64,000 bases of DNA from Pseudevernia furfuracea (taxonomy: Eukaryota > Ascomycota > Lecanoromycetes > Lecanorales > Parmeliaceae): NCBI GenBank assembly GCA_022315425.1, contig JAIUPT010000013.1, positions 806,001 to 870,000 on the forward strand. The letters run 5' to 3'. Shown in pieces: positions 1 to 11,659 of the stretch; positions within the stretch are counted from its first letter, which is position 1, and every line of letters starts with the position of its first letter. The notes below the pieces were generated by a model that had not been told where the DNA came from, did not search any database, and saw only the letters and a program-made list of their open reading frames with translations. A program made the translations under genes and the position numbers.

Positions 1-2462
1 ACTCGAAAATATTCGACTTATTAACATGATTCGTCAATAACGCAAAGGTCACGAATGTTCTCGAGAGAGAATTAGATGATAGATCTCGCAGATTCGAAAT
101 CGTAATGTCGAGATGATCAAGAAGTACTCTTTGAATCGCACTTAGCTCGAGGTCTTCGCGAATCATTTCGACGACAGTGAGGAAACGAGTTATTCTTTCG
201 ATAATTAATAATGCAGCAATTAACCGAGAGACTCGCGCGAACGCGATCGATAATACGACTCGTGCGAAGGACGAGGGCTTTAATATAGGCGTCTGCTTTT
301 CAGCTAATCATGGGAAATTTGATCTTGATCTATTTATTGCAGGTGCAGATACAGTCGTTGAGAACTTTATAATAAGAATAATATCTTTCGAAATATTAAT
401 AATACGCTATTCATTAAGTGTCTTCTTTACAGCGAATATTAATATATAAAGACGTTATCGCTTGATCGAGAACTTATAAGCGTTTATCTTTTCTTCGAAA
501 TTCACAATTAAGAGACGCTTCTCAACGAAGTGAATATTATTAACTCGAATAATCTTCTTCTTGATGAGATTATATAGACGAAAAATGAACTCCTCTTTAT
601 ACTCTAGAAGAACACACTTTTCGCTTTTATTTACGAGTTTCTTTTAAATACGCTTCAACGCATAAACGATGAAATCAATCGTTCGCAGATGAGATAAAAT
701 GGGCTTTCGATAATGAAAAGTCTCAAATGACGTTATAATAATTCGAACGTTGAGAGATCGCAACATCAAATAATTAATAATAACCACGATTTCAGATCAG
801 AAAGACTTGTTAAGCTGAAAACTTAATAGTATAAAATGCATCTTATACAGCAAGATCTGCTCAAAACGTTCGATCGTCTCGTTCATTTCGAAGTTCTCAG
901 ATACAGTGAGCTTCTATCTAATTTCGTACTGAAGAAGATAATTCAAGAAGATCTTAAACATATACTCTTTCTCATTGTCGAGACGAATACGATAGATCTT
1001 ATAGTCTCGTGACTCTAGAAAGACTTTGAAACGTAAGAAAATAATAAACGTTTTACTCTTATAACGAATGTAGTACACTTCAGAATAGGAGATGAAATTA
1101 TTCTTAAATATTATAAAGTATCTATAGACATTAAATTTAGTAGGGGACAGAGACTCTACGAGATTATTATAAACAAATTCGTCAGACTGCGTTTCTGACT
1201 CTATGAGACTATTATAAGAAATAGTCTTCTGACGTTCTATAATATAGTATTCGCAGATGTACTCCTTCGCAATGTTCTTAATGAAGTTCATCTCAACGAT
1301 CATATTTGAGAGCTTATTTAGATTGTTTTGACTCAAATAACTCATACGAGCATATCAGAGTTGATAAATAAGATTCGAGAACATACTGTAGACGATCAAA
1401 GCACTATTTCGACTCTATCAGAGATTCAAAAAGAAGAGATCACGATTACGAGTATCGATAAGCTTTAGATCGTTCTTAATAAGAATATATTCTATCTTAT
1501 AAAAGAAGACAGCGATATCGAAGTTTAGAAGTTTATCGATCGAGAGAAGATTGACGTTCATATCGAACACATATAAGACATTTCGCAGAGTGACTGTTAC
1601 ACACTCTTTTCTAATCACACAGTCGAGATTAATAATGTTATAGTCTTGAGACTACACTTCGCTTCTCTCGATATCCTTGATCGATCGAAAATAGATCTTT
1701 TCGTAGATAATAAATATCGAACGATTCGCGAAAGAATAACGAGAGCAGTCTGAATCTACGACGACTCGAGTAAGAAGATTCACGAAATTCGCAGCTATGA
1801 GACTATGTTCGAGAGCTTTCGTGACGATTAGATTAATGACTTGATTATTAGCCGCATCGAGAATATTGAAGTCGTTCGAATTAATATTCGAATAGTATAT
1901 AATGAAGTTTAGTTTCTTCAAAAAGATATAATTGATATTGAGATAATCGTTCTTCTCTGAAGCAGAGGCATTAAAAGACGTCTCTTCGATACGCTTACGC
2001 TTATTGCTTAAGAGTTTATTCTCGAAGTTAAAGATCTTTATCTTCTTCTTCTTTTCCTCTTTCGTTATGAATTTCTCAAACTTAAGATAAGAAAACTTGA
2101 TTTAACATTTGATAAGAGAATATCTAAATTTACGATTAACTGTCTTACACGAAGAACAGATCTCACGATTGATGTTAAAGTCGTCGAGGTTGTTGAAAGC
2201 AGCTTGTTTATCTTTGCTCTTATCGTTACGAGCGACATATATGATTAGTTCTTCTTCTTTGAAGAAGATTTTAACTTCTTCGTTCACGGCGGTCACGATA
2301 ACCTCTTAAAACTTGACGAACTTGTTCTTAAAGAGATCATGATTTTGAATATAACTTGACTCGAATATGTCGTAAGAATCGTCAAGTCTTATAAGGAAAA
2401 TTAGAATTCGCAGAGGCTTCGAAATAACGAGGGATTTATAGAGACTGATAATGTCGAAGATG
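1..2462 (-). mobile_element. Decayed Ty1/copia retrotransposon, copy 1 (partial, runs off the left edge)
   Basis: This is a minus-strand copia gag-pol remnant. Reading leftwards from 2462 it has a gag tail (2102-2296), a stretch resembling the protease/pre-integrase region (1418-1921) and the GAG-pre-integrase plus integrase core (914-1345). It is an inverted relative of the plus-strand element at about 13,112-15,616, with matching peptides in the same order. Many in-frame stops and Asp-to-Asn changes point to RIP decay, so it cannot be functional. No LTR lies inside the window. The similarity to copy 3 stops at about 2462, where the gag of another copia element begins in the opposite orientation. 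Confidence 0.85.
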
Positions 2463-4474
2463 ATTAGACAGAACTACAAGCTTAAAGGTTCTAATTCCCT
2501 CAATAATCGTTTTCGACGTCTATCACTATTAAAGTTAAGTGATTATAAAAACGTCTTCGAATACGCTGAGAAGTTCAAAGAACTTCATAATAAAATTCGA
2601 ACGATTTATAAGAAATTACGTCTAAACGACGCCTATCTCATCTTTCTTTTTTATATCGAACTAGATAAAGAATATAAGAATTACTTTTTACATTACACTT
2701 AGATTCACGATGCAATCAATATAGTCGAAAAGTTCGCCTTCACGCTGAAATACGTCACTCAGCGATTTATTCAAATAGTGATTAATTCGTCTATTAGTCG
2801 AATAGAGTTAATTCTTGAACTGATTGTTACTCGATCTGAAGTATACGCAGTTACGAATACGACGAATCAGACGACGCAAAGATCGCAATCGAGGGCTATC
2901 GAAGAACCAGACGTCGTGTATCTTCGACGCCTCGTAAAGTTCTGTTAACACTGTCAGAAGATTTATTACACTCATTATGAGTGTAACTCGAAGAATAATA
3001 CTCAATCTGATAACTCAGATAGACGCAGACGCAGTCGTAGTCGTGATCGTAACGATCATAACGATTACGAGAGGGACAATCGCGACAGAAAGAGACGATA
3101 CGATCGAGATCAAGATCGAAACGATCGAAATAAGAAGCGAAAGTCTCGTAATAATCGTGATGTTAATTCAGCATACTATGACTTAAAAGAAGCACACTTC
3201 GACGAAAACTCTAAGATTAATAAGTGCTTCACTACTGTGCGACGAGACGATTTAGAATATTACGTCTCTCTTTCAGAGAACGATTATATTATAATCGCTA
3301 TCGTCGATATTATGTCGAAACGATAAGAACTCGACTTCTGCTGCTCTATTTATGCTACTTCTAATCGATTAGTCTTTAAGATATATCGTCTACTTATATC
3401 GACGAATAATTGTCGTTCTATTATAGAAGTAATCGATTCTCTTATCTCTATTAATAAAGATAAAATTGAGCTTAGAATTAACGTGAATAATAAGTGCATT
3501 AGACTTATCCTCGACGATGTTCTTTATATCTCTGAACTATTAATGAACTTAATATTTCAGAGTAAGCTGATGCGTTCGAGCTGTTTTATTAAAATTGTGG
3601 GAAATAATATCAAAATAAATCGTCGAGACATTACTATCTGACTAATTAATAACGATATCTTTCGCTTTAATATGTGAGAGAATTATTAACAATTAAAGAC
3701 GATATCTTTAATGATCGTTCTCGTATCAAAGCAAGTTCGAAAGCTCTGATTAATATTCATATCTAGATAGATCATGATTGCTAACTCAACTGTTAATTTA
3801 ATTAACGAATTAATTATTTCGCTTACATCAGTAAAGCGTTCTCGAAGTGTTATATATGAGTCTAATATTATCATTAGCTCCGTTTCAAGCTGTGATTTCG
3901 AGTCTAACTTCGACACGCCACGTAACAGTACTAGCTTTGACTTCGAGAACTTCATATCTCGAAAGAGATAAAAACGTAAGTCAAATTTCGAAATCCTGAC
4001 TTATTATTATCGCTGCTTGAGTCACGCTAACGACGTAAAGTAGCTTTCGTACTATAAAATCGATCTGAGTAAAGACATAAGTAATAAGACGTCTTACGTG
4101 TTCTATATCATCAAGAAAATTCAGCAAGTCAAGCATATCTCTCATATTCGCTCTAACAGACGTTCTCTTGATCTAATTCACAGCGATATTGATATCATAA
4201 AAGAAATCAAAGATGATTTCAGATATTTCATTATCTTTCTCGACGATTTCATTAAACGTTTCGAAGTCGAACTATTACGTTTCAAAGGCGAGGTCTTTTC
4301 GATCTTTCGTCGTTTTTTGATACGTAATAAACGAGATAAATTTCGATATCGTAGACTTCGCACTAACTAAGAAGACGAATATAATAATTACGTCTTTGAT
4401 CGTTTTCGCGATAAGAGTGATATTTTATAAGAGTCAACTATGTTCGACAATTCTCAACAAAATAAGTTCTCTAA
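2451..4474 (+). mobile_element. Ty1/copia retrotransposon, copy 2, left half (gag to mid-integrase)
   Basis: This is the plus-strand gag-pol relic lying left of the Ngaro insertion. Residues at 2451-2702 look like a mid-gag helical region. A zinc knuckle follows at 2942-2983, then a serine/arginine/aspartate-rich linker (2990-3180), a degenerate protease region and the start of the integrase core (4098-4370, with an H-S-D motif and a K-x-E-type strand). Stops replacing Gln codons are frequent. The reading frame is cut within the Gln-Gln-Asn motif of the integrase at 4471-4474. It resumes in the same frame at 9358-9361, so this and the segment 9358-11,659 are one element. The 5' end is truncated at the junction with copy 1. 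Confidence 0.85.
2942..2983 (+). other. RIP-damaged gag zinc knuckle of copia copy 2
   Basis: The frame gives Cys-x2-Cys-x4-Tyr-x4-Cys, with a stop codon in the first spacer. The family motif is CX2CX4HX4C, so the metal-binding His has become Tyr (CAC/CAT to TAC), a typical RIP transition. The spacing is otherwise exact, which is good evidence for a copia nucleocapsid. Confidence 0.75.
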
Positions 4475-4676
4475 TTGGCCCGGCTTGACGGGGGGTTAGT
4501 GGGCCTTAATCTCGCACTCGCGTATAGCATGTTGGTTGCATGCTATTTTTGAATTTGATAGACGTGTTCTTTGCAGGGGACAGGTCTCATTTGAAAGCAG
4601 TATAAGTAGCTGCATTCTATCTGCGTTTAACTCTTTATTCGAATTGATCTCTTTCAGAGCAATAGCATTCCTTCGT
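4471..4676 (+). repeat. Split direct repeat A1 of the Ngaro-like element
   Basis: This 206-bp sequence is repeated in the same length and orientation as A2 (8907-9112). Differences are mostly C/T and G/A transitions. It begins CTAATTGGCCCGGCTTGAC and forms the left terminus of the element. Confidence 0.9.
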
Positions 4677-4773
4677 AGACACGTAAGTAACACGCTGTTA
4701 TCTAACCTCGTATTTTACTCTCATTAACACATTCTTCTATTACTAGATCACTCACATCGTATTTCATCGTCCA

Positions 4774-5445
4774 ATGACCCTCGCAGCTATGACAACTCGT
4801 TCTAGGGCGATCAACCCCGCTCAAAAGACGTCCCAGAAGGCGTCTTCCTCAAAGAAGGCCACATCAAAGGCATCGGCCAAGAAGACCACTGCCTCAATGA
4901 CATCAAAACCTCAGGGTGTTACGAAAAAACGTTCTGCCCGTCGCTCAGCCGTTTCAGAAACCCCATCACGTGATGTTACTCCAGAGGCGTCGGCCTCTGG
5001 GGCCTCGATCGAGACAGTCAGTCCATCCGTCGTCGAAGAAGCCCCCCCGTCGTCACATCGTACTTCGCTGAATCAGCAAATCGCAGTCTTGGTCAAGAAT
5101 TATGAGACTAATACGCCGCGATCCAAATCCCATCACGCGTCTCACCGTTCCAAGTCTCATCGCCGGTCTCACCACCGATTCAAATCTCATCATGAATCTC
5201 GTCATCGATTCAAGTCCCATCACCGTCGACACGATTTATTCTTAGAATTCTCGAGGTTCTTCTCGTCAGATTCGAAGACAGGGAACGAGTCAAGAGTCTC
5301 TTTTTTGCATAAAGAAGATAATAAACTCTTTCTTAAACTTTATAAGCGTTTTCGAGCCGTTGATATCAAATACTTCAAACAAATCTTTTATGAAATCTTC
5401 AAGTCTAAGAACCTAATCAAGTTAGTTCACGATTATATCGATTAA
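4774..5445 (+). CDS. ORF1 (gag-like basic protein) of the Ngaro-like element
   Basis: An open frame of 223 codons starts about 100 bp inside repeat A1. The N-terminal half is low-complexity and rich in Ser, Lys, Ala and Thr. Residues about 115-155 form imperfect repeats of the type Arg/Phe-Lys-Ser-His-His/Arg, rather like SR/SH tracts. The last 60 residues look like a helical segment ending in a stop, and similar sequence continues with stops towards the zinc finger at 5872-5928. So this is probably the N-terminal part of a longer gag. The first 480 bp are nearly free of RIP damage, unlike the rest of the element. There is no enzymatic motif, and the gag assignment rests on position. Confidence 0.6.
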   Translation: MTLAAMTTRSRAINPAQKTSQKASSSKKATSKASAKKTTASMTSKPQGVTKKRSARRSAVSETPSRDVTPEASASGASIETVSPSVVEEAPPSSHRTSLNQQIAVLVKNYETNTPRSKSHHASHRSKSHRRSHHRFKSHHESRHRFKSHHRRHDLFLEFSRFFSSDSKTGNESRVSFLHKEDNKLFLKLYKRFRAVDIKYFKQIFYEIFKSKNLIKLVHDYID

Positions 5446-5871
5446 ACGTGAAGTATCAAGAACGATAAGAACAAGAAGAATAAGAGTACTTAAAAGATCT
5501 TCGATCTCAATCAACTCCTTCGCTGCTTTGACGTGTATTGTTAAATCGTTTATTTCTTCGCAGCACGTTCTTATATAGTCTTAAAACTTTATAAAACTCT
5601 TATTGACTATCGTATTCGTCTATCGAACTTTTTAGTTCACTATCGCTTCGACTTCATTAAGTAATATCACTATTCTTTTATATTCGCGCGTATACTCAAC
5701 GAGCAGAATATTTCTCTGTCATGGTTCATCGAGAATATGCGTTGTTTTAACTTTCTTGTTCGAAAGACAGTCTCTGCGATCAACGACATCAAGCAATATT
5801 CGAGTGATTAGGTTATCAAGTCCTTCTCTTTAGGGGGCACAATGATCTATAATAACTTCAACGTCGGCAAA

Positions 5872-5928
5872 TGCAATTACGGGCAATGCAGATACGCACA
5901 TGTTTGCTTCAATTGCCAGCAGAATCAC
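5872..5928 (+). other. Cys/His zinc-finger block in the Ngaro-like element
   Basis: The frame here reads C-x4-C-x3-H-x-C-x2-C-x3-H, a compact CCCH plus CCH cluster. Cys/His fingers of this kind lie between gag and RT in fungal YR retrotransposons. The block keeps all its metal ligands, although stops lie upstream and downstream. Confidence 0.65.
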
Positions 5929-6529
5929 GCTGCCATGACATATATCAAGCCTCAGACCTTCAATGTCAATTCGGTCCCGCTGGGACAACGAGTCACTAAA
6001 TTATTCGATTGACTCGCAACGAGCTGTTCAGTCTCGTCGTCGCTGATTTTCGTATTCGAGAGGTTCCCTTACACTTTATTCGAGGCGTTCGATTCTGATT
6101 TGTCTCAGCAAGGCCCGTTGAAAATAGAACGATAAAAGCCCTGATTGAAGAATCATTCGGATATCACTTATGTCAAGACGCTAGTGAGTATTCTTCGAAA
6201 GGGGGTCAAAATTGAATATCGAGATTCACCTCTCAATCATAGAAACAAGAATCATTTTTCAGCCCTCAGCGCATCTGATATACTAACGACGAACCTTCAG
6301 AAACAGCTTCAGCAGAATCGATTGATCATAATAGACATGAATTTCGAATCTCAATTCGTTTGCTCCTCTCTGAGACTCGTATCGAAATATGACGACGATT
6401 GAAGACGTATTCACGATTTATTCTTCTTATATGACTGTTCAGTCAACGACGACATATTTCAAGCGTGGGATGCATTGAAATATACGATATTCGATGAGAC
6501 AGTGAACGCACTGTTGCAGTAGGATCGAA

Positions 6530-7620
6530 AAGCTCGACTAATTAAACGAGATCTCAAGGATGCATTTCGACATATCTCGATGACCTCTTCAGATCAATAA
6601 TTGTTAGGCTTTCTTTGTGACAATTTCTACTGACTAGAACGTTATCTATTATTCGAGCTTCGAACGTTATCGTTTCTATTCGATCTGTTCGTTAAGGGCG
6701 TCAATTGAGTGCTTATTGCGATGTTGTATTGATTCGTAATGCTTTATTATCTAAACGACTTCTTCGCGATTCTACTCTCGTAGATCGATATAGAGATATA
6801 TAATCGACAGTTCGACGAGCTGTGCAGCGATTTGAGTCTCATGATCAATCACACGAAGAATATTCTTGATATCATAGTCGATTTTCTGAGAATCGAACTC
6901 GATAGTATACTTATACAGACGAGACTTTCTTCGAACAAGCTCGATCGAGCGAGAAAGACGATAACAGACCTTTTAAAAAGAGCGACAATCTCGCATCGTG
7001 AGCTCGAGTTAGCGATAGAATTTCTGTTCTTTGCGGCGAAAATCGTTATTCTCGAAAGAGCATTCTTGAGAAGGCTATTCGACGTCATTCGAAGATCGAT
7101 AACGATTATTCGACTATTCATCGATATGAAAGTCGATCTGTTATGATAAAAGATCTTTCTCAAAGACTGAAATGATCTCAAACTGCTGCGTAACGTCGTC
7201 AGTCGACGATCATGATACATTTGAACTAATGTCTCGAAGAAGCTTGACATAGGAGGCTACATTCTGAAACACTCTGATCTTTTATCACACGTTTAGGACG
7301 TCTTCAGCACACGCGTGACCTCGCGACATACTCGCAAAGACATTTAGTTCAAGAAAATAACAGTTATACTTTATGCAATTCGCGTATAGGTGAATAGACT
7401 GTTAGATACTCGCTTAATACTTCACTGTGACAACGAGAACTGCGTTCATGAACTTCGAAAGTTCTTTATTCGTGAATCTACGATAATATCGCTTCGAACG
7501 ATAGCTATGTTAATAGTCAGTCACGATATTCTTCTAATCTCTATATGAATTTCGATCAAGACAAACGAGCTGACGAATAATCTTTCTCGTTTTCGATATC
7601 GAAAAATTGCTGACAAATAT
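6530..7620 (+). pseudogene. Reverse transcriptase/RNase H of the Ngaro-like element (degenerate)
   Basis: The order of motifs matches a DIRS/Ngaro-type polymerase. There is an R-D-L-K-D-A-F-R-H-I block near 6550, then the active-site strand Y-L-N-D at 6747-6758, where the family has Y-L-D-D. A thumb-like stretch with R-E-L and F-F-A-A-K lies at 6900-7110. A downstream His-Cys-Asp-Asn and T-N-x-L-x-x-N-L-S-R region (to about 7590) belongs to the RNase H. Several Trp/Gln codons have become stops. The first catalytic Asp is Asn, so it is inactive. Confidence 0.75.
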
Positions 7621-7879
7621 TCACAGCTGAATCACCTATCGAGATATCGATCTATCACTTCGCCTCGCTAGGGCGAGACCCATCGCGATGATAATATAAT
7701 CAGATCTCGATGTCGCGAGACCTCGCTCGTCTTCTCTGGTGAGGGTTGACACGAAACACTCGTCGAATCTATTCGACGTCAATCAAGTTCTACAACACTC
7801 ACTGTGCGATAAATCGTATTCAATTCTTCTTTTCGACGATCTTTCTCTCGTTGAGAATCTGAGTAGCGACTCTGAGTAT

Positions 7880-8645
7880 CAGACGAGTTAAGACGAAGTT
7901 CATTAAGACATATCTAATCGATGTTAGGTCAGCTCATGTGAATATGAGATTTGAGAACTTGATAGTCTTTCACAGTGCACAGCTAAAGAGAGTCGTAGAC
8001 GATACTCGTCGTTTACGAGACGAAGACGAAACTCGAGAAAGATATTTAATTACGAAGAATATTCTTTTACGACTTCTAAAATGCTTTTATAAGATCATTA
8101 AGCATGATATAACGATGCAGATAGTATTCTGTCTCGTCTTTATAACCTTTCTCAGAGTGAGCGAGTTCACATACGAATCGAAAGATCTTCGCGACGAGAA
8201 CTTCGACAATTAATTTCTAACACGTCGTCACGTGAGGCTATACGAAGATCATCTCGAATTGACGTTGTCAGTATTTAAGACGAACCTCTTCAGATAAGGC
8301 GTCACGCTATTCGTATTAGACACGAACGACGAGACATGTGTCGTGCGTGCATTGAGATATCTATTTAATAAGTGATCGATATCGCTATTCTCGCCCCTCT
8401 TCGCGATCGACGAGGACTTTATTAAAAGAACGATCACTCACAATCTACGTCTAACATTAAGATTCAGCGATCTTTCAGATCACTACTCTAATTATTTCTT
8501 TCGTCGAGGGACAGCTATCACTGCGAGATTAACAGATTTAAGCGAAGACGAAATCAAGCTGTTAGACAGATAAAAATCGAACTTCTATCGTCTTTATATC
8601 AAGACTCACTCAGTCTACATTCTCGTCGCGTCGCGTCGATAATAG
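7880..8645 (+). pseudogene. Tyrosine recombinase of the Ngaro-like element (degenerate)
   Basis: The segment from 7938 has the phage-integrase-like helix containing F-L-R-V-S-E-F, with the first catalytic Arg. Near 8487-8504 the HxxR box is present but its His is Tyr (codon 8493-8495), while the Arg (8502-8504) remains. About 70 bp further on, the K-S-N-F-Y-R-L-Y-I stretch supplies the candidate nucleophile Tyr, just after a Trp codon that has become a stop. The order and spacing fit YR retrotransposon recombinases, and the gene ends just before repeat B1. Confidence 0.75.
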
Positions 8646-8758
8646 CGTGTCATCGATCCATTCCTCGAGAACGAATCGAATAACTAGCCGTCATCGCGTT
8701 CTCTGTTTCTCAGCGCTGATGCGATCGTTCTCTTCGAGGTCGTTGCTTGGGGTTTGAA

Positions 8759-8910
8759 AGTTTTTCTAGCGCTGGAGTACGAGAACACGTCTGCTTAGGC
8801 CTCTGTTAACTCAAAATCCTGACGTTGAACGGCTCAATCACATCTACGAGTTCTGTATAGTCTCATGTTGCCTAGTTGAGTCTTTGTCACGTGCGAATTA
8901 AGGACACTAA
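8759..8910 (+). repeat. Split direct repeat B1 of the Ngaro-like element
   Basis: This 152-bp sequence is the internal partner of the right-terminal B2 (9210-9361). It runs directly into A2 and overlaps it by the CTAA core. It carries more A/T transitions than B2, as expected from RIP. Confidence 0.9.
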
Positions 8911-9112
8911 TTGGCCCGGCTTGACAGGGGGTTAGTGGGCCTTAATCTCGCACTCGCGTATAGCATGTTGATTGCATGCTATTTTTGAATTTGATAGACG
9001 TGTCCTTTGCAGGGGATAGGTCTCATTTGGAAGCAGCATAAGTAGCTGCATTTCACCTGCGTTTGACTCTTCATTCGAATTGATCTCTTTCAGAGCAATA
9101 GCATTCTTTCGT
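8907..9112 (+). repeat. Split direct repeat A2 of the Ngaro-like element
   Basis: This is the internal copy of the left-terminal repeat A1, also 206 bp long. Its abutment with B1 recreates the junction expected of a circular intermediate, with a terminal B joined to a terminal A across one CTAA. Confidence 0.9.
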
Positions 9113-9209
9113 CTCGCCCACTCACATCTGTTTTTATATGTATTCACGGCGTTTCTACATGTATATAGCTTCGTTTTTCACTTCAGGTCTATGCTTCTAC
9201 AAGCATGGG

Positions 9210-9361
9210 AGTTTTTCTAGCGCTGGGGTACGAGAACACGCCTGCTCAGGCCTCTGTTGGCTCAGAATCCTGGCGTTGGACGGCCCAATCACATCTACGA
9301 GTTCTGTATAGCCTCATGTTGCCCAGTTGAGTCTTTGTCACGTGCGAATTAAGGACACTAA
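9210..9361 (+). repeat. Split direct repeat B2 of the Ngaro-like element (right terminus)
   Basis: This 152-bp repeat ends at CTAA (9358-9361) and is separated from A2 by about 97 bp of unique sequence. Immediately beyond it the copia integrase frame resumes. Confidence 0.9.
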
Positions 9362-11659
9362 CTGCGAAAAGCTAAATCAAGACTTAAAGGGCTATCTATT
9401 CACGATAATGAAAGACACTGAATTATCTATGCGCTATTAATTACAATTAATACTCGCGATTAATTATCTACGCAATCGACGACTCACTCAGACTCGAACG
9501 CTAACTTCTTACGAAGTAGAAATCGAATATAAGTCAAATCTCAAATATCTTCGCCCTCTTAAATCTTATAAATAATGTGTTGCTCGAAAACCTTACACTG
9601 ATTAAGTAAAAGATTAAAGTCGTACTATCACTAATGCTTCTGCACGACTTATCGATTACGAAAACGATTACATCTATAAGATGCTTCTTAACGATAATAG
9701 AATTTATCGTATCTTTAAAGTAATTTAAAATAAGATCTCTTCTCACTTTCTACGTGTCAAAAAATTCTTAGATTCTATCACAGTGAGAGAAATATTAGTA
9801 TCGATCGAATCGTCATCTCAATCTGCGAAAGAATCTAAACTCATTACGATCGTAGTTGATAATAACATAACTTTAAAATCAACGTCGTCAGTAGTCTTAG
9901 AAAACTCGATATTATATTTATTATTCGTCTTAACGTCAGCGATGACAACGTCGTTCTCAATTCCTTTATTCGAAACTCTAATAGACGAAGATAATGCTTC
10001 TGCGACCCCGTTACGAAATTATTCATATCTATTAGATCGCGATCTATTATTAGACTTAATTACACTTCTTGTCTTCATTGCTCGAAAATCTTATAAGTCG
10101 AAGAATTACGAAGAGACAATCGCAGATAATAATTCTAACAGCGAAGAGTGAAAAGACGTAATCGAGAACGAGATTGACTTCTTAATAAAGAATAAAACTT
10201 GAAAACTCGTCGACTGTCTCAAAGATCGCAAATTATTAAAAGATAAATAAGTGTTTATCTTGAAGCGAGGATCAAAAGGGGAAATCACTCGTTACAAAGC
10301 ACGCTAAGTGATTCTTGAATACTCTCAACGTGAAAGACTAGACTACAACGAGATATTCGTCTTAGTAATAAAACTCATAAGCTACAAAGCTCTATTTGCT
10401 CTCGCAGCGATCTTGAACTAAAATCTAAAGTAAATAAATGTGAAAATCGTCTTCTTATATAATGCAGTGAAGAAACTAATCTACATATATTAACTCATTA
10501 ACTTTAAGTCTTAGAAATACTCAAATAAGATCTGCAAGCTAAACAAGGTCTTATATGATTTGAAACAATCATCTCGAGTTTGATATAACATCTTCGTCGA
10601 ATTCATAAAAGAACAAGACTTCACTCTCATCGATGCTAATTATAGTGTGTTCATCGATTCTTAAACAGATATTATCATTGCGCTTTATGTTAATGATGTT
10701 TTAATCATTAATTCTAATCGTGCAAATATTCAAAGAATCAAAGATGCTCTCAACGTCAAATTTCACATAATCGACTTAAGATTCTATGCTTATTATCTAG
10801 AAATAACTGTTATTCGTGATCGTATTAATAGAACTATTCGTCTAGAACAAGCTGAATACGTTGAACGAGTGCTTCGAGACAACGACATATAAGACGCAAA
10901 GTTAGTAGTCACTTTAATGAAAACAACAATCAAATTGAAACTCGCAGAGAATAAATACGAAGCTACGTCTAAGAACAAATTGCGTTATTAATTCGCTATT
11001 AATTCGCTATTAAATCGCTAATGTATATTATATTAAAAACTCGCCTCGATCTTATTTATACTATATCTATTATTAGTCGCTACGCACATAATTCGATTAA
11101 ACGACATTAAAATGCGATGAAACGAATCTTTTAGTACTTAAAAGAAACACTCAATTTCCAACTGACGTTTCAAGAGACCCTCTTAAGCTTGATCGACTAC
11201 ACTAACTCTAACTGAGTTAACGATATAACTACGCGTCGCTCTATCTTAAATTACGTGTTCAACGTCAAAAGCGTTACTATTAGTTGATCTTTTAAACGAC
11301 AAACTATCGTCGCTCTTTCGACTTATAAAGCAGAGTACATCGAGCAAACATAGATTATTAAGAAAGCAATTTGACTACGAAGCCTTTTTAACGTCACTGC
11401 AACCCAACAGTAATGCTTTAAAAACGATTATTATTTACGACGACAATCAAAGCGCAATTGCACTAATCAAGAATTCTCGATCTCATGATCGCATTAAGCA
11501 TATTAAGATCGACAATCACTTCTATAGAGAGAAGATTACTAACAAGATCGTAACTTTTGAGTATATCCTCACTAATAAACAGATAACTGACGAACTGATC
11601 AAGACGCTGACGCGGGACAAATTTGAGATGTTTCGTGAGACAATTGATTTGAGACTTTG
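9358..11659 (+). mobile_element. Ty1/copia retrotransposon, copy 2, right half (integrase end, RT, RNase H)
   Basis: The copia frame resumes with the C-terminal part of the integrase (9358-9750) and an acidic linker (9783-10,151). The reverse transcriptase spans about 10,170-10,900, with Y-V-N-D at about 10,690 where the family has Y-V-D-D. The RNase H runs to 11,659 and includes the D-D-N-Q-S-A block and the final region around K-H-I-K-I-D-N-H-F. Stops are scattered throughout. This is the distal part of the element interrupted at 4471. A 3' LTR could not be delimited. Confidence 0.85.

Larger units (their letters stand above)
4471..9361 (+). mobile_element. Ngaro/PAT-type tyrosine-recombinase (YR) retrotransposon, structurally complete but mutated
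   Basis: The 4.9-kb element has split direct repeats: A1 (4471-4676) at the left end, and B1 (8759-8910), A2 (8907-9112) and B2 (9210-9361) at the right end. Between them are a basic gag-like ORF, a Cys/His zinc finger, an RT/RNase H related to DIRS elements and a tyrosine recombinase. No integrase or protease is present. This layout is established for Ngaro and PAT elements, which insert by recombination through a circular intermediate and make no target duplication. The flanks agree, because only CTAA is shared at the two ends and the B1/A2 junction. Stops and lost catalytic residues show it is dead. Confidence 0.88.
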
